Of a stretch of 64,000 nt of DNA, positions 36,658 to 45,634 are shown piece by piece; the stretch's first letter is position 1, and each line of letters starts with the position of its first letter. The stretch comes from Saprospiraceae bacterium (GTDB lineage Bacteria; Bacteroidota; Bacteroidia; Chitinophagales; Saprospiraceae): contig JAHDHL010000022.1 of assembly GCA_020631355.1 (NCBI GenBank), positions 1 to 64,000 on the forward strand, read 5' to 3'. The position numbers were made by a program, and so were the translations under genes. A model generated the notes under the pieces. The model did not search any database and had not been told where the DNA came from. It saw nothing but the letters and a program-made list of their open reading frames with translations.

Positions 36658-38028
36658 ATGGCTACAATAAGCATCATCGCTCAATTCTTCCTTTGTCTTT
36701 CCATCCTGATTGTATTACATGAGGGAGGGCATTACCTAGCTGCTAGAATGACGGGCACCAGAGTGGATAAGTTCTATCTCTTTTTTGATTTCTTATTCCC
36801 ATTCCCGGATAAGATGAATTTTTCGTTGTGGAAGAAGAAAATAGGTGATACGGAATATGGTATCGGTTGGTTCCCTATGGGAGGTTATGTTGCCATTGCA
36901 GGGATGCAGGATGAAACCCAGGATGCTCCCGACCCTAATAGAGAACCCCTCCCTGATGAATACATGGCCAAGTCCAAACTCCAGAAGTTATTCATCATGC
37001 TTGGGGGTGTCATTGTCAATTTCATTCTTGGTTTCCTGATATATGCCATGGTTCTTTGGGTATGGGGAGAAGAAAAACTCCCGACGGATAATGCAAAATA
37101 TGGAATCTACGCGGATGAATTGGGTCAGGAATTAGGATTCAAGGATGGGGATACGGTCCTTAAGGTAGGTAATGTCACAATGGATTATCTCGACAGAGGT
37201 GTCCTGAAAAGACAATTGACTGTTAAGCAACAGGATGAAATCACTGTTAAGAGGGATGGAAAAACCATGACATTCAAGGTGGATGAAACTGCCAAGAAAA
37301 AAATCATGACCTATAAGGCCAGAAAATCACAATTGATTGGCCCTAGATTCCCTTTCGTACTTCATGAAATAACTGCCAAGTCCCCTGCTGATGAATCAGA
37401 TTTGATGGTAGGTGACCGTATCGTAAGTGTGAATGATACGTCTACGGTCTATTTTCAGGATTTTGCTAGAAAAGCTAAACATTACAAGGATACAGAAATC
37501 ACCATCGGTTACCAACGTGGTGAGCAGGATACCGTATTATTCACAAAGGTAACGCTTGATAAGGATGGTAAGATGGGTGTGGTTTCAGTTGCAGCTAATG
37601 AGATTCTTGAATTCGAGACCATTGAATATGGTTTGGGCGAAGCCATGCCAGCCGGTTTCCATGATGGTATGGAGTTCATCAAGGATCAGTTTGCAGCATT
37701 CGGAATGATGTTCTCAGGAGATCTTAAGGTTACGGAAAGTCTGGGTGGATTCGGGTCCATCGGCGGTTTGTTCGACCCTAAATGGGATTGGCATAAGTTC
37801 TGGATCATCACAGGAATGTTATCCCTTATCCTTGCCATCATGAACCTATTACCTATTCCTCTTTTGGATGGAGGTTATGTCATGTTCCTATTGATTGAAA
37901 TGGTAACGGGCAGGGAAATTCCGGAAAGAATCATGAATGTCCTTTTGAATATCGGTCTTTATCTCATTTTGGGATTGATGATATTTGCAAATGGTATGGA
38001 TATCCTCAGATTTATCGGATTGGCTTAA
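36658..38028 (+). CDS. rseP: Site-2 protease RseP (M50)
   Basis: A 456-residue integral membrane zinc protease. The active site is HEGGH at residues 21-25 on the first helix. The PDZ-containing middle follows, and the third motif NLLPIPLLDGGYVMF (LDG, with the Asp ligand) is near the C-terminus. The start at 36658 places HEGGH at the usual position; the longer frame would bury it. RseP cleaves anti-sigma factors within the membrane after DegS-like action. The hscB gene follows after 3 bases, so the two are cotranscribed. Confidence 0.94.
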   Translation: MATISIIAQFFLCLSILIVLHEGGHYLAARMTGTRVDKFYLFFDFLFPFPDKMNFSLWKKKIGDTEYGIGWFPMGGYVAIAGMQDETQDAPDPNREPLPDEYMAKSKLQKLFIMLGGVIVNFILGFLIYAMVLWVWGEEKLPTDNAKYGIYADELGQELGFKDGDTVLKVGNVTMDYLDRGVLKRQLTVKQQDEITVKRDGKTMTFKVDETAKKKIMTYKARKSQLIGPRFPFVLHEITAKSPADESDLMVGDRIVSVNDTSTVYFQDFARKAKHYKDTEITIGYQRGEQDTVLFTKVTLDKDGKMGVVSVAANEILEFETIEYGLGEAMPAGFHDGMEFIKDQFAAFGMMFSGDLKVTESLGGFGSIGGLFDPKWDWHKFWIITGMLSLILAIMNLLPIPLLDGGYVMFLLIEMVTGREIPERIMNVLLNIGLYLILGLMIFANGMDILRFIGLA

Positions 38029-38031
38029 TCA

Positions 38032-38553
38032 ATGGAATACTTCAAACTATATGATATTCCTGTAGGGTTCAAGGTCAATGAAAGGGCTCTGAAAAAGAAA
38101 TACTTTGCATTAAGCAAACAATACCATCCCGATTTCCATACGGATAAGAATGAGGCGGAACAGGCCCTAATGCTTGAAAAATCCGGGATGGTGAATAAGG
38201 CGTATGAGGTTCTCAAGGATTTTGATCTGCGCATGAAGTACATTCTGGACGCCAAAGGAATGCTTCAGGAAGGCAAGGATAAACTCCCTCAGATGTTCCT
38301 TATGGAAATGATGGACATTAATGAGCAATTAATGGAGTTGGAGTTCGATTTTGATGCACAAAGACTAGAACAGGTTCAAAATGGCATCAACACATTGAAA
38401 TCCAACCTATTAAATGAAATACAACCCATTATAGAAGACTATAATGACGAATCGACAACAGACGAGGAACTATTTTTTTTAAAAAACTATTACTTAAAAC
38501 ACAGATACATTTTGCGGATTCAAGATAATTTGAATAAATTTGCATCCGCTTAG
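38032..38553 (+). CDS. hscB: Fe-S cluster co-chaperone HscB
   Basis: A 173-residue J-protein: J domain (1-75) with the HPD tripeptide at 32-34 (KQYHPDFHTDKN), then the C-terminal HscB helical bundle with the IscU-binding segment MFLMEMMDINEQL. It delivers IscU to HscA for iron-sulfur cluster transfer. It is cotranscribed with rseP; no other isc gene is near. Its 3' end lies 22 bases before the partial tRNA repeat. Confidence 0.92.
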   Translation: MEYFKLYDIPVGFKVNERALKKKYFALSKQYHPDFHTDKNEAEQALMLEKSGMVNKAYEVLKDFDLRMKYILDAKGMLQEGKDKLPQMFLMEMMDINEQLMELEFDFDAQRLEQVQNGINTLKSNLLNEIQPIIEDYNDESTTDEELFFLKNYYLKHRYILRIQDNLNKFASA

Positions 38554-38580
38554 TAAGAGAAGCCTTACTTCATACAAAAT

Positions 38581-38636
38581 GCCGATGTGGCGGAACTGGT
38601 AGACCTGCCTGCGCAGGCAGGCGCGCTGGATTCAAA
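38581..38636 (+). pseudogene. Truncated tRNA-Leu copy interrupted by a palindrome
   Basis: Repeats the first part of the downstream tRNA-Leu, from base 1 through TTCAAA of the anticodon loop. It stops there and has no variable or T arm. The 18-bp palindrome CCTGCCTGCGCAGGCAGG (38604-38621) sits precisely between AGA and CGCGCTGG, at the D-loop/D-stem boundary, so the D arm cannot form. Not functional as tRNA. Confidence 0.85.
38604..38621. repeat. 18-bp palindrome, second copy
   Basis: Identical to 88-105. Compared with the intact tRNA 320 bases downstream, these 18 bases are a clean insertion with no target duplication. Confidence 0.85.
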
Positions 38637-38679
38637 GCATCAAGACATATTCAACTGCAATAAACAACAACCTTGACAT

Positions 38680-38946
38680 ATGCATTTTGTCTATGCAATT
38701 TCTTCTACTATCAGAAACTACACCTACATAGGTCTTACATCTGATATTAAAAAGAGGCTTTTTCGCCATAATAATGGCAGAGAAAAAACTACTAGAAGTT
38801 ATGCACCATTCATTCTCATCTATTTTGAAGTACTTGAGGATAGAGAAAAAGCAAGAGTTAGAGAAAAGTATCTCAAAACAAGTCAAGGTAGACAATATTT
38901 AAAGGATTTACCATCCTCTAAAATGCCGATGTGGCGGAACTGGTAG
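38680..38946 (+). CDS. Small GIY-YIG nuclease-domain protein
   Basis: An 88-residue single-domain protein. GIY-YIG markers are FVYAISSTIRNYTYIGLTSD, the Arg in KKRLFRHN, and the catalytic-Glu region LEDREKARVREKYLKTSQG. This matches the UvrC-N/YhbQ-like GIY-YIG group of DNA endonucleases. The last seven residues (MPMWRNW) are encoded by the first 22 bases of the intact tRNA-Leu and the stop TAG lies in its D loop, so the reading frame invades the tRNA gene. A role in mobility or in maintaining the insertion is inferred. Confidence 0.87.
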   Translation: MHFVYAISSTIRNYTYIGLTSDIKKRLFRHNNGREKTTRSYAPFILIYFEVLEDREKARVREKYLKTSQGRQYLKDLPSSKMPMWRNW

Positions 38947-39008
38947 ACGCGCTGGATTCAAAATCCAGTTCCTGCAAGGGAGTGGGGGTTCGATTCCCCC
39001 CGTCGGTA
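38925..39008 (+). tRNA. tRNA-Leu (anticodon CAA)
   Basis: An 84-nt class II tRNA. Acceptor GCCGATG pairs with CGTCGGT (two G-U), discriminator A at 39008, anticodon stem CTGGA/TCCAG with loop TTCAAAA (anticodon CAA, codon UUG), a long variable arm TTCCTGCAAGGGAGT, and T arm GGGGG-TTCGATT-CCCCC. The 3' CCA is not encoded. A terminator follows immediately. Confidence 0.97.
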
Positions 39009-39010
39009 CT

Positions 39011-39048
39011 AAAAAGTCTTGTAATCCTAAGGATTACAGGACTTTTTT
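39011..39048 (+). terminator. Terminator after tRNA-Leu
   Basis: Stem AAAAAGTCTTGTAATCC/GGATTACAGGACTTTTTT with a 3-nt loop TAA and a T-run inside the right arm. Confidence 0.9.
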
Positions 39049-39274
39049 CATTTACAATTACTACCACCTCTCCAGATAGTTTCCTAATTCCTCTTTCTTG
39101 ATAAACAAGTTCGGCAAAGCTCATTTCGACAAGGGTTTCATGGACTCCCCATACATCTCTTGAGTAGGATGTCCCAAATTTTCAAATCCTCTTGTAATTT
39201 CAAATATCAAAAAACAAAGTTTCCACAATTACTGTTATCTTATTAGAGATTATTGTAAAAGAAAACCTTCCAAT

Positions 39275-41599
39275 ATGACCACTCATCCTTTGCCTACCAG
39301 TTATTCTCCCGGTATATTAAGTGTTATTCCATTATTTTATGTCGGTTGGGCGGATAGTATCCTGAGCCCCAGCGAAATCAAGCTGATTCATAAGAAGATG
39401 GCTACCCTACCCTATCTGACTGATGATGATAGAAAAATCATTCAGAAATGGAGTAATCCCAGTCAGCCTCCCTCTGATGCGCTTTACAAACAATGGGTCA
39501 AATTGATGCATCAGGCAGCACTCAATATGGAAAGTGGCAAACGTCAATCCCTGATTGATTTGGGACTGGAAATGGCCAAACAGAATGCGGAAGCGGATGA
39601 ACAAAAAGCATGGTTCACTCAACCCGAAACCAAGGATGCCTTGGAGGAAATCCAAACGGCCTTGGGTATTGTCAGCATAGAGAGTTACAGGAATATATTC
39701 ACGACCGAACAGCTTGAGGCTGCGGCCCTAGTCATGAATTCCCAATCCAGTTTTAATGTCAATTGCATGAAGGATATACTGGATGGACCCTACAAAACCA
39801 TGCGGGATAGAATGCGGACGTTACTATCAGATCCCGTTTTTAATTACCAAACACTTCGGGATAAGGATGATTATCGAAACCAGGTCTTGGAATGGTGTCG
39901 CTTACTGGCAGACCAGGGTCTGGGAGCTATTTCCTATCCACCTGAACAAGGAGGAAAGGGAAGTATGGAGGATTATACGGCCGTATTTGAAATGTTAGGC
40001 TATCATGATATCAGTCTGGCCATCAAATTCGGTGTACAATTCGGATTGTTTGGCGGCAGTATCCTGTTTTTGGGAACGGAATACCATCATCAGAAATACC
40101 TCAAGGAAACGGGTACATTGGAATTGGCGGGATGTTTTGCCATGACTGAGACAGGGCATGGTTCGAATGTCCGGGAACTACAAACCACAGCCACCTATGA
40201 TTCAGAAACCCAGGAATTCATCATACATACTCCAACGGAGGCCGATGGCAAAGAATATATCGGAAATGCATTACACAGTACAATGGCTAGTGTTTTCTGC
40301 CAATTGATTGTCAATGGTGAACATCATGGTGTACATGCAATTCTCGTTCCCTTAAGGGATCAATCAACACACGAAACCCTTGAGGGAGTACGGGTAGAGG
40401 ATAATGGTTACAAATTGGGATTGAATGGTGTGGATAATGGTAGGATTTGGTTCAATCAGGTACGGGTTCCAAGGGAGAATCTCCTGAACCGATACGGAAA
40501 CGTATCACCTGATGGAGTATATAGTAGTCCGATTGAAAACCCTGCCAAACGGTTCTTTACCATGCTAGGAACTTTAGTAGGCGGTAGGGTAAGCGTACCT
40601 CGTGCAGGATTGAGTGCGGCTAAGTCCGGTTTAGCCATTGCTATCAAGCATGCACTGAAAAGAAGACAATTCGCTCCCAAATTAGGGGAAAAGGAAACCT
40701 TACTCCTTGACTACCCAAGTCATCAGGCCCGCTTGATGCCCCTACTGGCCAAAACTTATGCCCTACATTTCGGATTGGAATACCTTACCGATCGTTTTGT
40801 CAACCGAAACGAGGATGATATCCGTGAAATCGAAACCCTTGCCGCCGGGATGAAATCCTATGCGACTTGGTTCACCACGGAGGCCTTGCAGGAATGCCGT
40901 GAGGCTTGTGGCGGGAAGGGTTACCTAGCTGAGAATCGATTTGCGGATCTGAAAGCAGATACGGATATATTCACCACTTTCGAGGGCGACAACACGGTAT
41001 TATACCAATTGGTGGCCAAAGGGCTTTTGTCCGATTTGAAAAAGGAATTCCATGACGAGGGTTACAGAGCAGTATTGCGCTATATCGTAGCACAAGCGTC
41101 GGATACCATGATGGAATACAATCCATTCTTTACAAGGAATACGGATTCAGAACACCTTTTGGATATGGATTTCCATCTGGAAACTTTCCGATTCAGGGAA
41201 AGACAAATGCTGTACTCCATCAGTAATTGGATTCGTTCGCTTATCAAGAAACAGATGTCTTCCTATGATGCTTTCCTAAGGGTACAGACCCATATACTTG
41301 ATTTGGCGGAAGCCTATACGGAGAGAGTCGTACTGGAACAATTTGCTGCCAAGGTAAGGGAGGTCGAAACGCCTGACTGTAAGAAGATGCTCACCAAATT
41401 ATTCCAACTTTATGCGCTTTCCACCATAGAACGGCATAAGGGATGGTATTTGGAAAACGACTATATGACAGGTAGTAAAACCAAGGCCATCAATAAGGTG
41501 ATTTATGCCCTGAATCAGGAAATCAGGTCTGATGCACTTTTCCTTGTGGATGCTTTTGCCATACCTGATAGTTTGTTGGCCGCTAAGATTGCCGTATAA
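39275..41599 (+). CDS. Acyl-CoA oxidase/dehydrogenase-like flavoenzyme with N-terminal extension
   Basis: A 774-residue flavoenzyme. Residues about 180-600 carry the acyl-CoA oxidase layout: substrate-binding loop CFAMTETGHGSNVRELQTT, FAD segments, the catalytic Glu570 in TFEGDNTVLYQ, and the oxidase-type C-terminal helical domain. The first 130 residues are unusual: a helical segment (FYVGWADSILSPSEIKLI) resembling TerB/EF-hand-like modules sits before the dehydrogenase. The enzyme would catalyse the first step of fatty-acyl-CoA oxidation. It stands alone between two terminators. Confidence 0.85.
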   Translation: MTTHPLPTSYSPGILSVIPLFYVGWADSILSPSEIKLIHKKMATLPYLTDDDRKIIQKWSNPSQPPSDALYKQWVKLMHQAALNMESGKRQSLIDLGLEMAKQNAEADEQKAWFTQPETKDALEEIQTALGIVSIESYRNIFTTEQLEAAALVMNSQSSFNVNCMKDILDGPYKTMRDRMRTLLSDPVFNYQTLRDKDDYRNQVLEWCRLLADQGLGAISYPPEQGGKGSMEDYTAVFEMLGYHDISLAIKFGVQFGLFGGSILFLGTEYHHQKYLKETGTLELAGCFAMTETGHGSNVRELQTTATYDSETQEFIIHTPTEADGKEYIGNALHSTMASVFCQLIVNGEHHGVHAILVPLRDQSTHETLEGVRVEDNGYKLGLNGVDNGRIWFNQVRVPRENLLNRYGNVSPDGVYSSPIENPAKRFFTMLGTLVGGRVSVPRAGLSAAKSGLAIAIKHALKRRQFAPKLGEKETLLLDYPSHQARLMPLLAKTYALHFGLEYLTDRFVNRNEDDIREIETLAAGMKSYATWFTTEALQECREACGGKGYLAENRFADLKADTDIFTTFEGDNTVLYQLVAKGLLSDLKKEFHDEGYRAVLRYIVAQASDTMMEYNPFFTRNTDSEHLLDMDFHLETFRFRERQMLYSISNWIRSLIKKQMSSYDAFLRVQTHILDLAEAYTERVVLEQFAAKVREVETPDCKKMLTKLFQLYALSTIERHKGWYLENDYMTGSKTKAINKVIYALNQEIRSDALFLVDAFAIPDSLLAAKIAV

Positions 41600-41625
41600 T
41601 CCTATAAAGATGGTCCTTAATAAGC

Positions 41626-41660
41626 ATGAGGCATTCTGTTTATAGTACAGAATGCCTCAT
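41626..41660. terminator. Bidirectional terminator
   Basis: A perfect 14-bp stem ATGAGGCATTCTGT/ACAGAATGCCTCAT with a 7-nt loop, between convergent genes. Confidence 0.85.
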
Positions 41661-41686
41661 CTCATTATTCTCTATATAACTAGAAA

Positions 41687-44600
41687 TCAAAACAAAACAA
41701 CCTTTTCAAAGATCATTTCTTCCTCGCCCTTGACTTGAATCCAATATGTCCCCTTGGGTAAATGTCCCATATCCAAATCATACTGTACCAGATTATTGGA
41801 TGCAGCAGGTAATTCTTTTATTGAAAGCATCTTCCCTGAAGTACTGAATACCCTAACGCTATACTCTCCGGATTTATCAGTCTCGAATGATATCCTTACC
41901 CTATCCTTAGTCGGATTTGGCAGAACGGTGAGTTGGGAAGATTCAGAACCGATATCCGAATTGCTTACTGATGTACAGGCTTCCTGATCGAATAGGATAT
42001 CCATCGAGGGGGCAGTCCCTCCAATGTTGATTTCAATCGTATCAGAGGAAGTGAATCCCCTATCGTCCGTAATCTTGAGAATTACCTGATGCGTACCTGC
42101 GGTATTGAACGTCACCTGTTCCATCCAGGTACTGCCTGTGGCAGGGGTCGCCCCCTCGAATGTCCATTCCCATTGTGCTCCTGAATGTTTGAGTATGGAA
42201 TAATCCACAAAAGTGAAAGTGCTTCCCACTTCTGCACAGGTTTCTATACGATCCACCATGATTTGAGCGAATGGTTGGTCGGGTCGTTCAAAAAGAACAG
42301 ACTCCCACATTCCCTTGGTGGATGAAATCCTTAGCTTATTGTCCCTGTAAAAGGGCTTGGATTTCTGGGCTGTGGAAACGGCCGGTAATCCATCAGAAAA
42401 ATCCATCCAATCCGTCATGTTATCGTTCTTATAATACATTCCCAAATTGGTTCCTAGGTACAAACCACCATTGGTTCCGGGTATGAAGTCTAATGTCTTC
42501 ATGTATTCATTACCCAAGGTAGGTGTAGCAATATTTGACCATGACTCTCCGGCATCATTGGATTGGTAAATGACAACGGGATCATTAAAATCACTTGAAG
42601 CAAGATAAATCCTAGATGGATCATAAGGATGCACCTGAAGTATCATGAATTTGGATAAATCGGACGGAATGGAGACCTCATTCCATGTCTCCCCTGCATC
42701 AGAAGAAAACCATAGTTTGGCTTTGTTTACTGCCTCCTCCCTTTGACATAGGTACATGATGTCCGGATTGGTGCGGGAAATATGTATATAGCTAACGAAA
42801 TTCTCCTCAACATTTCCGAAAGTACGGATCTTTTGGAAACTGAGTCCCTTATCGATTGTCCTCCACAATTCATTCAGTTTACCTGTAAAGGCAACAGAAT
42901 AACATTCGGGATGAAATACCAAATCGCTATATCCCTCCTGTAATGGATCGAAAGATTCGTTAGGAATGAAATCATATGCGAATTCCTCCACGGGGCCAAT
43001 AACATCAGGGAGTATCACACCAGCTACATCCGTAGAATATATCAGGTTATTCTCTCCCGGATTCACATAACCACTAGAAGGTTCCCCTCCGCCAAGAACC
43101 ATGTATTCACCATCACCAAAATTCTCATTATAGGCCAATACCCCATTGTGGTACACTCCTCCTACGAGTACATCCTTATTCCAGCCACTTCCGAATCCCC
43201 AAAAATCCGTACTGTGTACGCCCTTGTTCTTTTTTTCAAAGCTGATATCCGAAAAGAAATTATTGGATTTATAGATTCCGCCATCGGTTGTAATCCATGT
43301 GGTATTTCCAATGGTCTTGAATTCCTGCATATCCACATGAAAACTCCCATCATGGATAGCATCATTGAAAGGAGCATCAATGTAACCTCCAAGCGGCTGA
43401 AAAGTCACCCCGCCATCATCAGATTTCCACAAATTCAATCCTCCCAATAGAATCTTATCGGGGTCATTATGGGATGCCGTAAGTGCACAGAATGATATAT
43501 CCGCAAATATATTATCAGAATTTTCTCCTTCTCCGTCCGCAGAATTGATGTTGAAATGATTCTCATCATATGGACTACCTACTTGTCCGCTCGGCAGGGT
43601 CCAAGTCGTACCTCCATCATCACTTCTGTAAACACCTATATAACCATAATCCCCGGGTTTGGATTGGCCGATAAGATAAGCGTAGACCCTGTTGGCATCT
43701 GCTTCTGTAACAGCAATCCGACCACCATCGGATTCCCTATTGGGGTTGGTTGAATTATACCAGCCATTACTCTGAATGGAGAATGTGGCACCATAATCAT
43801 CAGACATTAGGAATTCCGGAATTTCAGTATTCGCATTCCTCCTGAGTGCATATATGGTATTGTCATCAGCGGTATTCATTTCGATATCATAGGTCCTATC
43901 ATCGAAAAGCGTAGTCCAAGTGGCACCGCCATCCGTAGAACGAACCAAGCCAGCCATAGACGCAACCATAATGATATTATTCTGATTCGGATGAATGAAA
44001 ATCTTTTCTATCATTCCCACTTCATCAGTAGAAGGCGGAATATTATGGATGCTGTTCCAATTGACTCCTCCATCCGTTGATTTGAAAATCTCATTCCGCA
44101 TACCAAAATAAACCGTATTGGAATTCGTAGGGTCTATCGCTACCGAACGAATCCCACTACCTTCAAATGGTAGCGTTAGACCTAGGCTCATATTCACCCA
44201 GTTTTCACCACCATCCGTACTCTTATAGATTTCTCCGGGTTCAGTGCCACAAAAAAGGATACTCGGATTGGATAGGGATTGGTCTATGGAATAAACACAA
44301 GCCTGATCCGCTCCCGGATCCCCGGCCTCGGTCAAACTCTGGATGGGTCCTATGAGTGACCAATTACCCGCAGCATTCCTAGAGTTGAGTTTTTCCTTTG
44401 CCTTTGCAATTCTATCCTGATATTTCCTATCTGAAACAGGAGCTATGAATCCGTCCTTTCCTACCCTGTACCTGAATGTTCTCCTGAAGAACTTTAGATT
44501 ACGGGTGTGCAGATTCTTCTTTATGGTTTTTCCTTTGTAGTGCGACCTAAAAGCACGTTCAACTTCAAAAACATTGGGATTTTCAGAATACATGAGTTGT

Positions 44601-44710
44601 GCCCAATGTGGGGCATTCTGTACAATATCCTTGGATGGGATATTGAACTGGGACCAACCAACCGTAATAGTACAAATGGAAAATAGTAGAATGGTAAGAA
44701 TTCCTTTCAT
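41687..44710 (-). CDS. T9SS surface protein with BNR/VPS10-type propeller and PKD domain
   Basis: A 1007-residue exported protein: signal peptide (MKGILTILLFSICTITVGWS), a propregion, then a long beta-propeller with about ten BNR/Asp-box repeats (STDGGENWVNMSLG, STDGGVNWNSI, SDDGGVTFQPLG, SSDAGETWNEVS) as in VPS10/photosystem-stability-factor-like proteins, a PKD domain (about 830-915, ending ITDDRGFTSSDTIEINIG) and a T9SS sorting domain (last 80 residues, LTVLPNPTKDRVRISF). Likely binds or degrades an extracellular polymer; no catalytic residues could be assigned. Confidence 0.88.
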   Translation of the reverse strand: MKGILTILLFSICTITVGWSQFNIPSKDIVQNAPHWAQLMYSENPNVFEVERAFRSHYKGKTIKKNLHTRNLKFFRRTFRYRVGKDGFIAPVSDRKYQDRIAKAKEKLNSRNAAGNWSLIGPIQSLTEAGDPGADQACVYSIDQSLSNPSILFCGTEPGEIYKSTDGGENWVNMSLGLTLPFEGSGIRSVAIDPTNSNTVYFGMRNEIFKSTDGGVNWNSIHNIPPSTDEVGMIEKIFIHPNQNNIIMVASMAGLVRSTDGGATWTTLFDDRTYDIEMNTADDNTIYALRRNANTEIPEFLMSDDYGATFSIQSNGWYNSTNPNRESDGGRIAVTEADANRVYAYLIGQSKPGDYGYIGVYRSDDGGTTWTLPSGQVGSPYDENHFNINSADGEGENSDNIFADISFCALTASHNDPDKILLGGLNLWKSDDGGVTFQPLGGYIDAPFNDAIHDGSFHVDMQEFKTIGNTTWITTDGGIYKSNNFFSDISFEKKNKGVHSTDFWGFGSGWNKDVLVGGVYHNGVLAYNENFGDGEYMVLGGGEPSSGYVNPGENNLIYSTDVAGVILPDVIGPVEEFAYDFIPNESFDPLQEGYSDLVFHPECYSVAFTGKLNELWRTIDKGLSFQKIRTFGNVEENFVSYIHISRTNPDIMYLCQREEAVNKAKLWFSSDAGETWNEVSIPSDLSKFMILQVHPYDPSRIYLASSDFNDPVVIYQSNDAGESWSNIATPTLGNEYMKTLDFIPGTNGGLYLGTNLGMYYKNDNMTDWMDFSDGLPAVSTAQKSKPFYRDNKLRISSTKGMWESVLFERPDQPFAQIMVDRIETCAEVGSTFTFVDYSILKHSGAQWEWTFEGATPATGSTWMEQVTFNTAGTHQVILKITDDRGFTSSDTIEINIGGTAPSMDILFDQEACTSVSNSDIGSESSQLTVLPNPTKDRVRISFETDKSGEYSVRVFSTSGKMLSIKELPAASNNLVQYDLDMGHLPKGTYWIQVKGEEEMIFEKVVLF

Positions 44711-44788
44711 GGTATTAGTTTTTGTGAATTTGTATATACAGCTTATCTCCTAACAACATTATTGTAAGGCATACACTAGGCATAGCTA

Positions 44789-44817
44789 CAAAAGTATGAA
44801 AATGTCACAAAAGCCAA
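44789..44817 (-). promoter_or_regulatory. Promoter of the BNR-repeat T9SS gene
   Basis: On the minus strand TTG (44817-44815), 18-bp spacer, TACTTTTG (44796-44789): a textbook Bacteroidota promoter. The leader to the ATG at 44710 is about 70 nt. Confidence 0.65.
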
Positions 44818-44888
44818 TCCATGGATATATGAATCTACCATGTTGGGTTTAGGTTTCATTGAATGAGAAACAAAAAGATGACAGATTC

Positions 44889-45473
44889 CTAATTGATACC
44901 CATACCTACTGTCACTCCCAAGCTCTCGATATTGTAATAATTGACCGGTTCGGCTGACAACTCAAAGGTCTTGTATAGATTCTGGAATGAATAGGTCAGT
45001 TCGAAATATGAAAGGATATTCTCTTTTACTTTCACCCTTACTCCTAATCCGGCCCTGAAGACGAATCCCCGCTCTGCCAAATCTCCCAAGTGGCTACCAA
45101 AGCTCAATTTGGCAAATAAAGTACTCTTATTCTCACTGGCGACTCCAATGAAATTGGCATACATGGGAAAATATTTTATTCTGGGATGACTGACGATTTC
45201 GTATCCTCCACCTATCCCTACTCCAAAATAAGGAATGAAATAATAATTCAGTTCCCCGTTGACTCCTGTTACAACGGTTCCCAACTTCAGGTTAAATTCC
45301 TCTCCATAATCCGCAGCATAACGATTATCATATGGTAATAATGTGAGGGCCTGCACCTTAGCTGCGAAGCCTCTACGGATAGGTTCATCATCATCCTTTT
45401 GTCCAAATACAAATACGGAATGTGTGACAACTATAAATAAGATCATCAGAAGACGATGGGGTTGTTGTATCAT
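44889..45473 (-). CDS. Outer-membrane beta-barrel protein
   Basis: A 194-residue protein with a signal peptide ending ...FVFGQ and about eight amphipathic beta strands with alternating aromatic residues (YFGVGIGGGYEIV, FRAGLGVRVKVKENI, YFELTYSFQNLY, SLGVTVGMGIN). It is a small porin-like or OmpA-type barrel without the OmpA C-terminal domain. Ligand unknown. It shares strand with the large T9SS protein but has its own upstream region. Confidence 0.78.
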   Translation of the reverse strand: MIQQPHRLLMILFIVVTHSVFVFGQKDDDEPIRRGFAAKVQALTLLPYDNRYAADYGEEFNLKLGTVVTGVNGELNYYFIPYFGVGIGGGYEIVSHPRIKYFPMYANFIGVASENKSTLFAKLSFGSHLGDLAERGFVFRAGLGVRVKVKENILSYFELTYSFQNLYKTFELSAEPVNYYNIESLGVTVGMGIN

Positions 45474-45634
45474 GATTCATTGTTTTTATAGAGTTCATCT
45501 TTCAATAAACGCCCGTTTATCTATAAGAGTATGAATATGATGAAAATGAGGGTACCAATCAATGTTAATATCACATTTAACAGCTTATTTTTCTTAATTT
45601 CATTCAAAACCCAATACCTCAAAAGATAATACTG

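Larger units (their letters stand above)
38576..38919 (+). mobile_element. tRNA-Leu-associated GIY-YIG insertion unit (candidate)
   Basis: Bounded by a direct repeat of AAAAT plus the 5' part of tRNA-Leu (38576-38604 and 38920-38948). It holds a truncated tRNA copy and a GIY-YIG nuclease gene. The layout fits insertion into a tRNA gene that duplicates its 5' half and leaves an intact tRNA downstream. GIY-YIG genes whose last codons run into tRNA genes are seen in other bacterial genomes (recalled, not checked here). Boundaries beyond the repeats are inferred. Confidence 0.45.

Noticed and set aside
38581-38636. A second functional tRNA-Leu
   Set aside because: It stops in the anticodon loop, lacks the T arm and 3' acceptor strand, and its D arm is split by an 18-bp palindrome.
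38632-38895. Minus-strand frame opposite the GIY-YIG gene
   Set aside because: It is the antisense of a gene with clear catalytic motifs and has no recognisable content.
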